64,000 bases of DNA from Chromobacterium violaceum ATCC 12472 (GCF_000007705.1 NC_005085.1:1683752-1747751); one strand, 5' to 3'. Shown: positions 56,448 to 64,000, numbered from the stretch's first letter. Numbers and translations are program-made. Notes: generated by a model not told the origin, from the letters alone.

Positions 56448-56680
56448 CGGTCCTTCCTACCCCGATTTCATCCTCAGGAGCCCTGTCGAAATGAACAAGT
56501 GATGCCCGGATGCCCCCGCATCCCCGATTCGTTCCGCCGTCCGGCGCGTGCGAGCGTGCGCATTGCTTGTTTTCGACAATCCGTTCCCAACCGTCTTCCC
56601 GTGCCGCGTGAGCCTGGCATGGACGGTTTGCGCGCAGCGCGCGTCGGCATTGCTGTTCCCTTCCCTCAACGGAGGACAAG

Positions 56681-57481
56681 ATGCCCGATGCCGTACAACA
56701 ACACGATGTTTTCCATTACAACCAGGCCGCCTGGGACCGTCAGGCGCGCGCCGACTGCGAGTGGTCGCGGCCGGTGGATGCCGCAGAGATCGCCGAGGCC
56801 CGGCAGGGCCGCGTGCTGGCCAGACTGACGCCGAAGCCGTTGCCGGCAGGCTGGCTCGACGACGCGCGCGGGCTGGATATCCTGTGCCTGGCCAGTGGCG
56901 GCGGCCAGCAGGCGCCGCTGCTCGCCGCCGCCGGCGCGCGGGTGACGGTGCTGGACGCGTCGGCGGAACAACTGGCGCGCGACCGCGTAGTGGCCGAGCG
57001 CGAAGGCCTGGAATTGAGATTGGAGCAGGGCGATATGCGCGACCTGTCGCGCTTCGCCGACGCGAGTTTCGACTGCGTGTTCCACCCCATCTCCAACCTG
57101 TACGTGCCGGACGTGGCGCCGGTATGGCGCGAGTGCTTCCGCGCGCTGCGCCCCGGCGGCCGGCTGCTGGCCAGTTTCTACAATCCGGCGGCGTTCGTCG
57201 CCGACCGCGATCCGGCGCTGATGGAGCAAGGCCTGATCCGGCCGCGCTTTTCCATACCGTACGCCGATCCCGCGCACCTGTCCGAGGCCGAGCTGGAGGC
57301 CAAGCGGGAGAGGGGCGAGGCGCTGGTGTTCGGCCACAGCCTGACCGAGCTGATCGGCGGGCAGGCGGCGGCCGGCTTCCTGATCGCCGGTTTTCATGAA
57401 GACTGGCAGCCGCGGCCGCGTTTCCTGATCGACCGCTATCTGCCCGCCTTCATCGCCACCTGGGCGCTCAAACCGGCCTGA
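56681..57481 (+). CDS. Class I SAM-dependent methyltransferase
   Basis: The 266-residue protein starts MPDAVQQHDVFHYNQAAWDRQ, with GGAGGA upstream. It has the Rossmann motif I DILCLASGGGQQAPLLAAAGA (about residue 70), motif II VTVLDASAEQLARDR, motif post-I LRLEQGDMRDLSRFAD and FDCVFHPISNLYVPDVAPVWRECFRALRPGGRLLASFYNP. The N-terminal YNQAAWDR is shared with small-molecule methyltransferases of the UbiE/arsenite type, but the acceptor cannot be named. It stands alone between recR and lolA. Confidence 0.87.
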   Translation: MPDAVQQHDVFHYNQAAWDRQARADCEWSRPVDAAEIAEARQGRVLARLTPKPLPAGWLDDARGLDILCLASGGGQQAPLLAAAGARVTVLDASAEQLARDRVVAEREGLELRLEQGDMRDLSRFADASFDCVFHPISNLYVPDVAPVWRECFRALRPGGRLLASFYNPAAFVADRDPALMEQGLIRPRFSIPYADPAHLSEAELEAKRERGEALVFGHSLTELIGGQAAAGFLIAGFHEDWQPRPRFLIDRYLPAFIATWALKPA

Positions 57482-57486
57482 GGCGC

Positions 57487-57514
57487 AAAAAAGCCCGCCG
57501 TTTGCGGCGGGCTT
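57487..57514. terminator. Bidirectional terminator between the methyltransferase gene and lolA
   Basis: AAGCCCGCCG and CGGCGGGCTT pair perfectly (10 bp, loop TTTG). On the minus strand it is followed by six T (strong for lolA); on the plus strand by CTTC (weaker). It lies 6 bases after the methyltransferase stop and 20 bases past lolA. Confidence 0.9.
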
Positions 57515-57533
57515 CTTCAAGCGAAAAACAAGA

Positions 57534-58154
57534 TCAGTCGCCGCTGACCACGTCCACGCCCTTGGGCGGAGCGAAGGCGAAGCGGGCGGGCGGCAGCGCG
57601 GCGTTCTGCCGCTGCTGGCTGAACACGATGCGGGTGTCGTTGCCGAAGCTGTCGGTCAGCTGCATTTCCACCAGCACATTGTTCTTGAAGCCCATGCGGA
57701 TGGCGCTGAAGGTGTTGTCCTGCTTTTTCGGGCTGGCGGCCAGCCATTCCAGGTCGCCCTGCTTGCCGGCCTCGTTCAGCTTGTAGCTGCGCTCGATTTC
57801 ATTGTTGCCGGCCAGCAGCGCGGCCGGGCTGGAGCCCAGCGCGGCGCCCTGGGCCTTGCGGGTTACCTGGGCGAGGTCCTGGTCGTAGATCCACAGCGTC
57901 TTGCCGTCGCCGACGATCAGTTGGGCGTAGGGTTTGGTGTATTCCCAGCGGAATTTCCCCGGGCGGGCGATCTCCAGCCGGCCGCTGGCCTCTTCGCGCT
58001 TGCCCTTGTTGGTCACGGTCTGGTTGAAATCTGCCGACAGGGTCTTGCTGCCGGACACGAAGGCCTTGAGCTGGGCGACGGCGGAGGCTTGAGCCGGGGC
58101 GGCCAGGCCAGCGGCGATGGCGGCGGCGGTCAGCATGGGGAAAAGCGGTTTCAT
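57534..58154 (-). CDS. lolA: Outer-membrane lipoprotein carrier protein LolA
   Basis: Periplasmic chaperone that carries lipoproteins from LolCDE to the outer-membrane receptor. The 206-residue precursor starts [20 protein letters not shown] with a signal peptide (cleavage near AQASA). The mature part has SADFNQTVTNKGKREEASGRLEIARPGKFRWEYTKPYAQLIVGDGKTLWIYD, the usual LolA beta-barrel stretch, and IRMGFKNNVLVEMQLTDSFGNDTRIVFS. The start was set at the signal peptide; the open frame extends to 58229. A putative lipoprotein gene lies 101 bases upstream on the same strand. Confidence 0.93.
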   Translation of the reverse strand: MKPLFPMLTAAAIAAGLAAPAQASAVAQLKAFVSGSKTLSADFNQTVTNKGKREEASGRLEIARPGKFRWEYTKPYAQLIVGDGKTLWIYDQDLAQVTRKAQGAALGSSPAALLAGNNEIERSYKLNEAGKQGDLEWLAASPKKQDNTFSAIRMGFKNNVLVEMQLTDSFGNDTRIVFSQQRQNAALPPARFAFAPPKGVDVVSGD

Positions 58155-58255
58155 GGCGTCAATGTCCTTGCGGGCGGTGCGGACCGGAATGAAAAAGGAT
58201 AGGACCGGAACGGCGCCGGCCCGGTTCATCGCCGGGCCGGCGAATGTGTTGGCGA

Positions 58256-59380
58256 TTATTGCGCGCGGCGGGTCTTGCGCTTTTTCTTGGTCTTGGCCTG
58301 GGGCTGGGACGGCTGCGCCTGCGGTTCCGCGGCCGCGGCAGGCGCCGGAGCTTCGGCGTGATCGCCGGGCAGCAGCTTGTCGGTGTCCTTCAGCCAGTCG
58401 GGCAGTTCCAGCTTGTCGAAATCGACGATGTCGCTTTCGCTGAGCTGGTAGACGAACTGCGGCTTGCCGTAGTGGCTGTAGCGCACGTTGACGTAGGCGT
58501 CGCCGCTGAACTCGGGCGCTTCGATGTGGATCTTCTGGCGCAGGGCCAGCAGATCGCCGCCGCGGCTGGCGTAGAGGTCGCTGACCGTGCGGCTCTTTTC
58601 GCCGCTGGTCGGCTCGAGCTTGATCAGGCCCTGCACCAGGCGGATCATCGCCTCGGCGCCGGATTTGTCGTCAGGCTGCTTGGCCTGCTCGCGCGCCACC
58701 TTGGCCAGGCCGTCCAGCATCTGCAGGGTCAGCTTCTGCTCCTGCTGGCGGCTCAGCTCCATGCGCAGCTTGTAATGCGCGCCGACTTCGCCGGCATAGG
58801 CGTCCAGCGGCTGGAGGCTGAAGGCCTGCTTGTCCACCTGCGCGTACGCGTCGTCGATGATCTTGGGCATCGCCTGGTACATTTCCTTCAGCGGAATCCT
58901 GGCGGCCATGTCGGCCGGCAGCCTGGCGCGGATGAATTTGCCAGACTGTTTGCGCAGCGAGGGCAGGAACAGGTCTACGGCGGACGGGTCCAGCAATAGC
59001 GACATGTCCTGGGCGTGGAACTGCAGCGGCATCTTAATGCTGGCCAGCAGGTTGCGGCGCTCGAAGCGCAGCTCGGGGATGGCTTCCATCCGGCCGCCGG
59101 GCGCGTCGACCGCGCCGCTGACATTGACGCGGACCGAGCGGCCGACCTGGTCTATGGTGTCGGCGATATCGGGCTGGGACAGCTTGGAGTCGCCATCGGT
59201 GAAGACCAGCTTGTCGAAGCCGATCTGGGCGTCGAAGTTGTAGCTGGCGTTTTTCCAGTTCTGCAGCATCACCTTGCGGGCGGCTTCGTCGGGCGCCTTG
59301 CCTGCCAGCGGGGTGGCGCAGCCGGTGAGCAGGGCGAGGGAGGAGAGGGCGGCAGCGGCCGCCAGTTTCATGCGGATCAT
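58256..59380 (-). CDS. Putative outer-membrane/periplasmic lipoprotein of unknown function
   Basis: The 374-residue precursor starts MIRMKLAAAAALSSLALLTG with a lipobox LLTGC (Cys near residue 21), so the mature protein should be lipid-anchored. I do not recognise the family. The body is mixed alpha/beta (FDAQIGFDKLVFTDGDSKLS, RVNVSGAVDAPGGRMEAIPELRFERR, LLDPSAVDLFLPSLRKQ), then a helical part rich in Gln. The C terminus is a Pro/Ala linker followed by a very basic tail with KTKKKRKTRRAQ. An upstream ATG at 59407 would add 9 residues. It lies near lolA, which would transport it, but the two genes are separated by about 100 bases. The basic tail could contact peptidoglycan or LPS; this is speculation. 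Confidence 0.75.
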   Translation of the reverse strand: MIRMKLAAAAALSSLALLTGCATPLAGKAPDEAARKVMLQNWKNASYNFDAQIGFDKLVFTDGDSKLSQPDIADTIDQVGRSVRVNVSGAVDAPGGRMEAIPELRFERRNLLASIKMPLQFHAQDMSLLLDPSAVDLFLPSLRKQSGKFIRARLPADMAARIPLKEMYQAMPKIIDDAYAQVDKQAFSLQPLDAYAGEVGAHYKLRMELSRQQEQKLTLQMLDGLAKVAREQAKQPDDKSGAEAMIRLVQGLIKLEPTSGEKSRTVSDLYASRGGDLLALRQKIHIEAPEFSGDAYVNVRYSHYGKPQFVYQLSESDIVDFDKLELPDWLKDTDKLLPGDHAEAPAPAAAAEPQAQPSQPQAKTKKKRKTRRAQ

Positions 59381-59517
59381 CGGTTTCAAGGTCCTGTGAA
59401 TGTCCATGGTGCGCGATCTTGGCCGATCGTCTGGGTATGCCGGGATTATATCGCAGCCGGGATGGCCATGGCTTTGGCTTGTCCCCGCGGGACGGCCGGC
59501 GGCCGCCCGGGCAGGGC

Positions 59518-61110
59518 TCAGCTGAACTTGTTGGTGATCGGGTAGCGCCAGTCCTTGCCGAAGCCGCGCTGGGTGACGCGCGGGCCCACCGGCGCCTGGC
59601 GGCGCTTGTATTCGTTGATTTTCAGCAGCCGCACCACGCGGTTGACGTCGGCTTCGGCAAAGCCCGCGGCGATGATGTCGGCGGCCGACTGGTTGTCCTC
59701 GACGTAACGCGCCATGATGGCATCCAGCACCTCGTAAGGCGGCAGGCTGTCCTGATCCTTCTGGTCTGGCCGCAGCTCGGCCGATGGCGGCCGGGTGATG
59801 ATGCGCTCCGGAATGATGTCGGACACGGTGTTGCGCCAGCGGCAGAGCTCGAACACCAGGGTCTTGGCCACGTCCTTCAGCACCGCGAAGCCGCCGGCCA
59901 TGTCGCCGTACAGCGTGCAGTAGCCGGTGGTCATCTCGGATTTGTTGCCGGTGGTCAGCACCAGCTTGCCGCTCTTGTTGGACAGCGCCATCAAGAGCGT
60001 GCCGCGGATGCGCGCCTGCAGGTTCTCCTCGGTGGTGTCCATCTCCAGGCCGGCGAACGACGGGGCCAGCGCGGCCATGAAGCTTTCGTACATCGGCCAG
60101 ATCTCGATCTCGTCGTACTTGACGCCCAGGCGGCCGATCATGTCGCGGCTGTCGGTCACCGAAATGTCGGCGGTGTAGCGCGACGGCATCATCACGGCGT
60201 GCACCTTGTCGGCGCCCAGCGCGTCCACCGCCACAGCCAGCGTCAGCGCCGAGTCTATCCCGCCGGACAGGCCCAAGAGCGCGCCGGGGAAGCCGTTCTT
60301 GCCTATGTAGTCGCGCACGCCGACCACCAGCGCGCGGTAGACGCTTTCCTGCGCTCCGGGCAGCGCGGCTTGCCGGCCGGGCTGGAAGTCGCCGTAGGCG
60401 AAATCCACCAGCAGCAGCTCGTCGTCGTAGGCCGCCGCCTGTGCCGCCACGTTGCCGGCCTTGTCCAAGGCGAAAGAGCCGCCGTCGAACACCAGTTCGT
60501 CCTGGCCGCCGACGAGGTTGGCGTAGGCCAGCGGCAGGCCGGTCTCCTCCACGCGGTAGCGCATCACTTGGTGGCGGGTCTCGATCTTGTCGCGGTGGAA
60601 CGGCGAGGCGTTCAGGCTCAGCAGCAGCTCGGCGCCGGCGTCGGCGGCTTCGGCCGCCGGCTCCAGCTGCCAGGCGTCCTCGCAGATCAGCACGCCCACC
60701 TTGACGCCGTTCTGCTCGAACACCAGCGGCGCGGCGCCCGGCGTGAAGTAGCGGCATTCGTCGAACACTTCATAATTGGGCAGCAGCATCTTGTGATACT
60801 GGCCCAGCCGGTTGCCGTCGCGCAGCACGGTGGCGGCGTTGAAGCGCTCGTTGCCTATCCTGGCCGGATGGCCGACGATGACGGTGATGCCGTCCAGCTG
60901 CTCGATGATGTCCAGGCCGCGCGCCACTTCGCGGTAGAAGCTGTCGCGCAGCAGCAGGTCTTCCGGACTGTAGCCGGTCAGCGCCAGCTCCGGCGTCAGC
61001 AGGATGTCCGCGCCCTGGGCCAGGGCCGCGTTGGCGAGGTCGACGATTTTTTGGGCATTGCCGACGATGTCGCCGACCACGGGGTTGAACTGGGCGAGAG
61101 CGATACGCAT
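59518..61110 (-). CDS. nadE: NAD+ synthase (glutamine-hydrolysing)
   Basis: Two-domain enzyme that amidates nicotinic acid adenine dinucleotide using glutamine. The 530-residue protein starts MRIALAQFNPVVGDIVGN. The N-terminal nitrilase-type amidase has the Glu (E41, LLTPELALTGY), Lys (K107, QYHKMLLPNYEVFDE) and Cys (C143, GVLICEDAW). The C-terminal synthetase has the pyrophosphatase loop LLGLSGGIDSALTLAVAVDAL and TTGNKSEMTTGYCTLYGDMAGGF. Glutamine-dependent form, so no separate NadE needs ammonia. It follows nadC's pathway end; the two loci are not adjacent. Confidence 0.97.
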   Translation of the reverse strand: MRIALAQFNPVVGDIVGNAQKIVDLANAALAQGADILLTPELALTGYSPEDLLLRDSFYREVARGLDIIEQLDGITVIVGHPARIGNERFNAATVLRDGNRLGQYHKMLLPNYEVFDECRYFTPGAAPLVFEQNGVKVGVLICEDAWQLEPAAEAADAGAELLLSLNASPFHRDKIETRHQVMRYRVEETGLPLAYANLVGGQDELVFDGGSFALDKAGNVAAQAAAYDDELLLVDFAYGDFQPGRQAALPGAQESVYRALVVGVRDYIGKNGFPGALLGLSGGIDSALTLAVAVDALGADKVHAVMMPSRYTADISVTDSRDMIGRLGVKYDEIEIWPMYESFMAALAPSFAGLEMDTTEENLQARIRGTLLMALSNKSGKLVLTTGNKSEMTTGYCTLYGDMAGGFAVLKDVAKTLVFELCRWRNTVSDIIPERIITRPPSAELRPDQKDQDSLPPYEVLDAIMARYVEDNQSAADIIAAGFAEADVNRVVRLLKINEYKRRQAPVGPRVTQRGFGKDWRYPITNKFS

Positions 61111-61178
61111 CTTGAGAGGGCACCGATGATTCTTGATCGTTCAATTTTACCTGAACAGGCTCTCGGAAAGGAAAAGCA

Positions 61179-62306
61179 TTGCAGCTGCAACTGTATGACG
61201 GCGTGGCCGCCATCGCGCAAGCGGCGTGGCCGGCGGCAGGCGGGGCGGGCGTGTTCGTCGGCCGCGAATGGCTGGCGGCGCTGGAGGAGACCGGCTGCGT
61301 CGGCGGCGCCACCGGCTGGCTGCCCCTGCCGCTGGCGCTGGAGCGCGACGGGCAGGCGGCCGGATTGGCGCCGGCCTATCTGAAGCGGCACAACCGCGGC
61401 GAGTACGTGTTCGACTGGTCCTGGGCCGAGGCCTATGCCCGCGCCGGACTGGATTACTACCCGAAGCTGGTGGTGGCGTCGCCGTTCACGCCGGTGACCG
61501 GCCGCCGGCTGCTGGGCGGCGCGGACGCGCAAGCGCGTCTGATCGCCGGTTTGCGGCAGCTGGTGGACGATAACGGCCTGTCGTCCGCCCACGTGCTGTT
61601 TCCCACGGCGGAAGAGGCTGCGCGATTGGAGGAGGCCGGCTGGTTGCTGCGCGAAGGCGTGCAGTTCCACTGGCGCAACCAGGCCTATGCCGATTTCGAT
61701 GATTTCCTCGCCGCGCTGAGCCGCGACAAGCGCAAGAAAATACGCCAGGAGCGGCGCAAGGTGGCGGAGGCGGGCGTGGCGGTGCGGGCGCTGGAGGGCG
61801 GCGCGATCCTGGACGCCGATTGGCAGCTGTTTTTCCGTTGTTATCGGCAAACCTATCTGGAGCGCCATTCATCGCCCTATCTGAACCTGGATTTCTTCCG
61901 GCGGATAGGCGAGCGCCTGTCCGGGCATTGCCTGATGTTCGTCGCCAGCCGGGAGGGGCGGGATATCGCCGCCAGCCTGTGCATCCGGGATGGCGACGCG
62001 TTGTATGGCCGCTATTGGGGCGCGCTGGAAGAGGTGCCTTGCCTGCACTTCGAGCTGTGCTATTACCAGGGGCTGGAGTATGCGATCAGCCGAGGGCTGA
62101 GCGTCTTCGAAGGCGGGGCCCAGGGCGAGCACAAGCAGGCCCGCGGTTTCGAGCCGGCGCGCACGGTTTCCGCCCACTATATCGCGGATCCCAGGTTCCG
62201 TTCCGCCATCGCGGATTGGCTGCGGCGGGAGCGAGATGGCGTGGCTGATTATGTCGATCAGTTATTTTCCCATTCGGCTTATAAAACACTTGCGCGCGAA
62301 GAATAG
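61179..62306 (+). CDS. FemAB/GNAT-like N-acyltransferase (COG3146/DUF482 type)
   Basis: The 375-residue protein starts MQLQLYDGVAAIAQAAW with a TTG start, RBS AAAGGAAAAGC. It resembles the peptidogalycan/FemAB-related family (DUF482, PF04339): an N-terminal part with LPLPLALERDG and PAYLKRHNRGEYVFDWSWAEAY, then SPFTPVTGRRLL, HWRNQAYADFDDFLAALSRDKRKKIRQER, and a GNAT-like second half (RDIAASLCIRDGDALYGRYWGAL, CYYQGLEYAISRGLSVFEGGAQGEHK). The substrate is not established for the family; peptidoglycan or lipid amide-bond formation is often suggested. It is divergent from nadE across 68 bases and followed by two tRNA-Ser genes whose promoter overlaps its last codons. Confidence 0.82.
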   Translation: MQLQLYDGVAAIAQAAWPAAGGAGVFVGREWLAALEETGCVGGATGWLPLPLALERDGQAAGLAPAYLKRHNRGEYVFDWSWAEAYARAGLDYYPKLVVASPFTPVTGRRLLGGADAQARLIAGLRQLVDDNGLSSAHVLFPTAEEAARLEEAGWLLREGVQFHWRNQAYADFDDFLAALSRDKRKKIRQERRKVAEAGVAVRALEGGAILDADWQLFFRCYRQTYLERHSSPYLNLDFFRRIGERLSGHCLMFVASREGRDIAASLCIRDGDALYGRYWGALEEVPCLHFELCYYQGLEYAISRGLSVFEGGAQGEHKQARGFEPARTVSAHYIADPRFRSAIADWLRRERDGVADYVDQLFSHSAYKTLAREE

Positions 62307-62318
62307 GGCTTATATACT
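62290..62318 (+). promoter_or_regulatory. Promoter of the tRNA-Ser genes
   Basis: TTGCGC (62290-62295), 17 bases, TATACT (62313-62318), 47 bases before the first tRNA. The -35 hexamer overlaps the final codons of the FemAB-like gene. A GC-rich stretch (GCGCAGCC) follows the -10, like the discriminator of stable-RNA promoters. Confidence 0.6.
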
Positions 62319-62365
62319 GCGCAGCCTCTGTGAACGAAACGCCCGGCGTCTCGATCCAGGGTTCT

Positions 62366-62456
62366 GGAGAGGTGGATGAGTGGTTTAAGTCGCACGCCTG
62401 GAAAGCGTGTTCAGGTTAATAGCCTGACGGGGGTTCGAATCCCCCCCTCTCCGCCA
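62366..62456 (+). tRNA. tRNA-Ser(GGA), copy 1
   Basis: 91 bases. The acceptor GGAGAGG pairs with CCTCTCC; G discriminator; encoded CCA. The anticodon loop CCTGGAAAG carries GGA (reads UCC/UCU). The long variable arm (TCAGG...CCTGA) marks it as class II serine tRNA; TTCGAAT is the T loop. Confidence 0.97.
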
Positions 62457-62509
62457 GAATTCATTACGGAATCGCCCTGGCGGTTTCGACAATCCAGCAA
62501 GACACCTCC

Positions 62510-62600
62510 GGAGAGGTGGATGAGTGGTTTAAGTCGCACGCCTGGAAAGCGTGTTTAGGTTAATAGCCTAACGGGGGTTCGAATCCCCCCCTCTCCGCCA
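62510..62600 (+). tRNA. tRNA-Ser(GGA), copy 2
   Basis: 91 bases, same structure and anticodon GGA as copy 1, starting 53 bases after it. Differs only in the variable arm, which reads TTAGG...CCTAA: a C-G pair in copy 1 is a T-A pair here, so base pairing is kept. Encoded CCA and a terminator 5 bases later. Confidence 0.97.
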
Positions 62601-62605
62601 AATTG

Positions 62606-62631
62606 AAAAGCCCCGATCCGTCGGGGCTTTT
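62606..62631 (+). terminator. Terminator of the tRNA-Ser pair
   Basis: AAAAGCCCCGA and TCGGGGCTTTT form a perfect stem around TCCG, with the T-run formed by the last bases of the stem. It lies right behind copy 2. Confidence 0.85.
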
Positions 62632-62960
62632 CGCTTCTCCGCCGCAAGAAAACCGGCGTCCTATTTTCCGCCTCGACTTTCTGTTTTTCCGATATTGCGA
62701 CGTGTCAGGCGGTTTTACCCGGTTTGGCAGGCAATGCTTGGAGCTGTTGTAAGTGTTGCTCCGGATTGCGGACCGATGCGGAAGAATCTAATCAGGATAG
62801 TGCCATGTTGAATAAATACGACCGGCATATCCGCCGCGGCCTTCATTTCGCCTGGCGACATCTTTAGCAATCGCATCCACCATTCCGCCGCGGCCAAGCG
62901 GCAACACGGCCAAGCGCGCGGGAACGGATTCATCACCATGATCCGCATCCGGGAGGAAAC
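62632..62960 (+). other. Region upstream of the tyrosinase gene, 329 bases
   Basis: Contains a possible 20-codon ORF (62805-62867, listed separately) and otherwise no gene. I see no convincing -35/-10 pair. A degenerate LuxR-type dyad at 62715-62730 was considered and rejected. Probably holds the tyrosinase promoter. Confidence 0.4.
62805..62867 (+). CDS. Possible 20-residue leader ORF upstream of tyrosinase
   Basis: ATG at 62805 with AGGA 9 bases upstream encodes MLNKYDRHIRRGLHFAWRHL and stops at TAG (62865-62867), 93 bases before the tyrosinase ATG. It is basic and His/Arg/Tyr-containing. It could be a leader peptide, or a chance ORF. Confidence 0.25.
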   Translation: MLNKYDRHIRRGLHFAWRHL

Positions 62961-64000
62961 ATGTCCGATTTGAATCGTCGTCAATTGCTGAAGGGCGGGG
63001 CCATCGTCTTCGGCAGCCTCGCCCTGTCCGAACCCTCGCTGGCCCGGTTGCTGCGCCTGAGCCGGGGCACCCGCTACAATGTCGCCAGCCCGCAAGGCAA
63101 GGCGATGCTGGAGATCTACGCCGGCGCGGTCAGGAAAATGATGGATCCCGCCCAATATCCGGAAGGCAATCCGCTGAACTGGATATTCCAGTGGTACACC
63201 CATTTCGTGCGGGGCGACCGGACCAAGCAGCAGGAACTGAACCGGGTCTACCCTTCGCCGTCGGCCAACCGCACTTTGGCCGAAAAGATGTGGAATACCT
63301 GTCAGGCCCACAGTTCGGGGCAGCGCGAGGATTTCTTCCTGCCCTGGCACCGGATGTTCATCACCTATTTCGAAGACATCATCCGCCAGGTGTCGGGCAG
63401 GCATGATTTCACGCTGCCGTACTGGGACTATACCGACCCCAGCCAGCAGGTGCTGCCGATCGAGTTCCGGCGTCCCGGCGACCCGGTCTGGGGGCCGTTG
63501 TACCGCGAGACCCGCTGGCCAGGCACCAATGCCGGCAAGAACGTCACCGAGGGGAGAAGCAAGCTGACCCTGGACTGCATGAAGTCCAATCTGTATTCCG
63601 GCTCGGCCGGCGACGCGGGGTTCTGCGCCAACACCGACATGAATCCGCATGGCGCGCTGCACGTCGACGTCGGCAACAGCCAGGGCATGGCCCAGGTGCC
63701 GTGGGCGGCGAACGATCCCATCTTCTGGATCCACCATTGCAATATCGACCGGATCTGGGCCAGCTGGAACCTGGCCGGCGGCAAGAACCCTGCCGATGCG
63801 CCCTTCCTCAACCAGCAGTTCGTCTTCGCGTCGCCGACCGGCACCGCGGTGGTCGCGACGGTCAAGAACTTCCTGTCGCTTCCCAGGGATGCCTATTCCA
63901 GCTATGTCTCGCGGCCGCCGGGCAGCCTGCCGTTCCCGCTCAAGCTGGCGCCGCTCAAGGCGCCGCTGGCCTTGAAGCTGGAGAGCTTCGCGAGCGAAGC
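62961..64000 (+). CDS. Tat-exported tyrosinase-family type-3 copper protein (partial)
   Basis: Oxidises phenols or catechols using a dicopper centre. The visible 346 residues start MSDLNRRQLLKGGAIVFGSL, a Tat signal (NRRQLLKGG), so it is exported folded with its copper. CuA site: WYTHFVRG, CQAHSSGQ and FFLPWHRMFITYFED; CuB site: NPHGALHVDVG and FWIHHCNIDRIW. Both match the tyrosinase/catechol oxidase family, including the His-containing helices and PYWDYTDP. GGGAGGAAAC sits directly before the ATG. The gene runs off the window after about residue 346, so any C-terminal shielding domain is unseen. Whether it makes melanin or acts on another phenol is open. Confidence 0.92.
   Translation, partial: MSDLNRRQLLKGGAIVFGSLALSEPSLARLLRLSRGTRYNVASPQGKAMLEIYAGAVRKMMDPAQYPEGNPLNWIFQWYTHFVRGDRTKQQELNRVYPSPSANRTLAEKMWNTCQAHSSGQREDFFLPWHRMFITYFEDIIRQVSGRHDFTLPYWDYTDPSQQVLPIEFRRPGDPVWGPLYRETRWPGTNAGKNVTEGRSKLTLDCMKSNLYSGSAGDAGFCANTDMNPHGALHVDVGNSQGMAQVPWAANDPIFWIHHCNIDRIWASWNLAGGKNPADAPFLNQQFVFASPTGTAVVATVKNFLSLPRDAYSSYVSRPPGSLPFPLKLAPLKAPLALKLESFASE

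Noticed and set aside
56499-56828. A 109-codon frame between recR and the methyltransferase.
   Set aside because: It starts with GTG inside the three-codon ORF, has an Arg/Pro-rich composition and overlaps the start of the methyltransferase gene.
58256-60757. An 833-codon frame joining the lipoprotein to sequence inside nadE.
   Set aside because: The upstream half is an out-of-frame shadow of nadE; the lipoprotein signal peptide and lipobox begin at about 59380.
62715-62730. A LuxR-type dyad (TTACCC-GGTT-TGGCAG) upstream of tyrosinase that might indicate quorum-sensing control.
   Set aside because: It fits the CTGNCC-N4-GGNCAG form in too few positions (left half weak, one mismatch on the right) to be credible.

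Overview
The window is about 64 kb of GC-rich bacterial chromosome with dense, mostly housekeeping gene content. The gene set points to a betaproteobacterium of the Chromobacterium type (Neisseriales): alaS-recX-recA, hrcA, dnaX-ybaB-recR, a cobaltochelatase-type cobalamin route, many c-di-GMP proteins and a Tat-exported tyrosinase. The genus is inferred from gene content and base composition; no database search was run. I see no insertion sequence, prophage or CRISPR array.

Layout. 1-10517 is a cobalamin/cobalt locus. A minus-strand operon controlled by a B12 riboswitch encodes a NiCoT metal permease, a thin [2Fe-2S] ferredoxin, CobN and a ChlI/ChlD-like ATPase that runs off the left edge. 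Upstream lie cobD-cbiB (minus) and cobQ (plus). 10614-11363 is a CysQ-like phosphatase. 11427-23381 is a large sensory block: a response regulator/phosphodiesterase, then two multi-domain hybrid histidine kinases flanking a STAS-CheB-CheR fusion with overlapping start and stop codons, then a diguanylate cyclase. This is the most unusual system here: a candidate methylation-tuned kinase pathway, in which a four-copy 21-residue coiled-coil repeat in the first kinase is the obvious candidate methylation substrate.

23436-34543 carries fabI, trxA, rho, a CoA-type Nudix hydrolase, a second diguanylate cyclase, nadC, a CbiM-like permease, a MAPEG protein, a HAD hydrolase, murB, a MATE exporter and a small orphan. 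34696-43154 is the complete kdp potassium system with the tiny kdpF, a 30-residue ORF in front of it, a T-rich KdpE-like site and a terminator. 43386-46291 holds a small orphan, a TauE/SafE permease, a periplasmic binding protein and a GNAT acetyltransferase. 46406-51076 is alaS, an SRPBCC gene, recX and recA. 51233-56411 is hrcA, mltB, dnaX, ybaB and recR. 56681-62306 is a methyltransferase, lolA, an unknown lipoprotein, nadE and a FemAB/GNAT-like protein. Two tandem tRNA-Ser(GGA) genes follow, and a tyrosinase gene runs off the right edge.

Many neighbouring genes are coupled by ATGA or similar overlaps: NiCoT/ferredoxin/cobN/ATPase, kinase/CheBR/kinase, MATE/murB, recA/recX and the kdp leader ORF/kdpF. 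All promoter, terminator and domain calls were made by eye.
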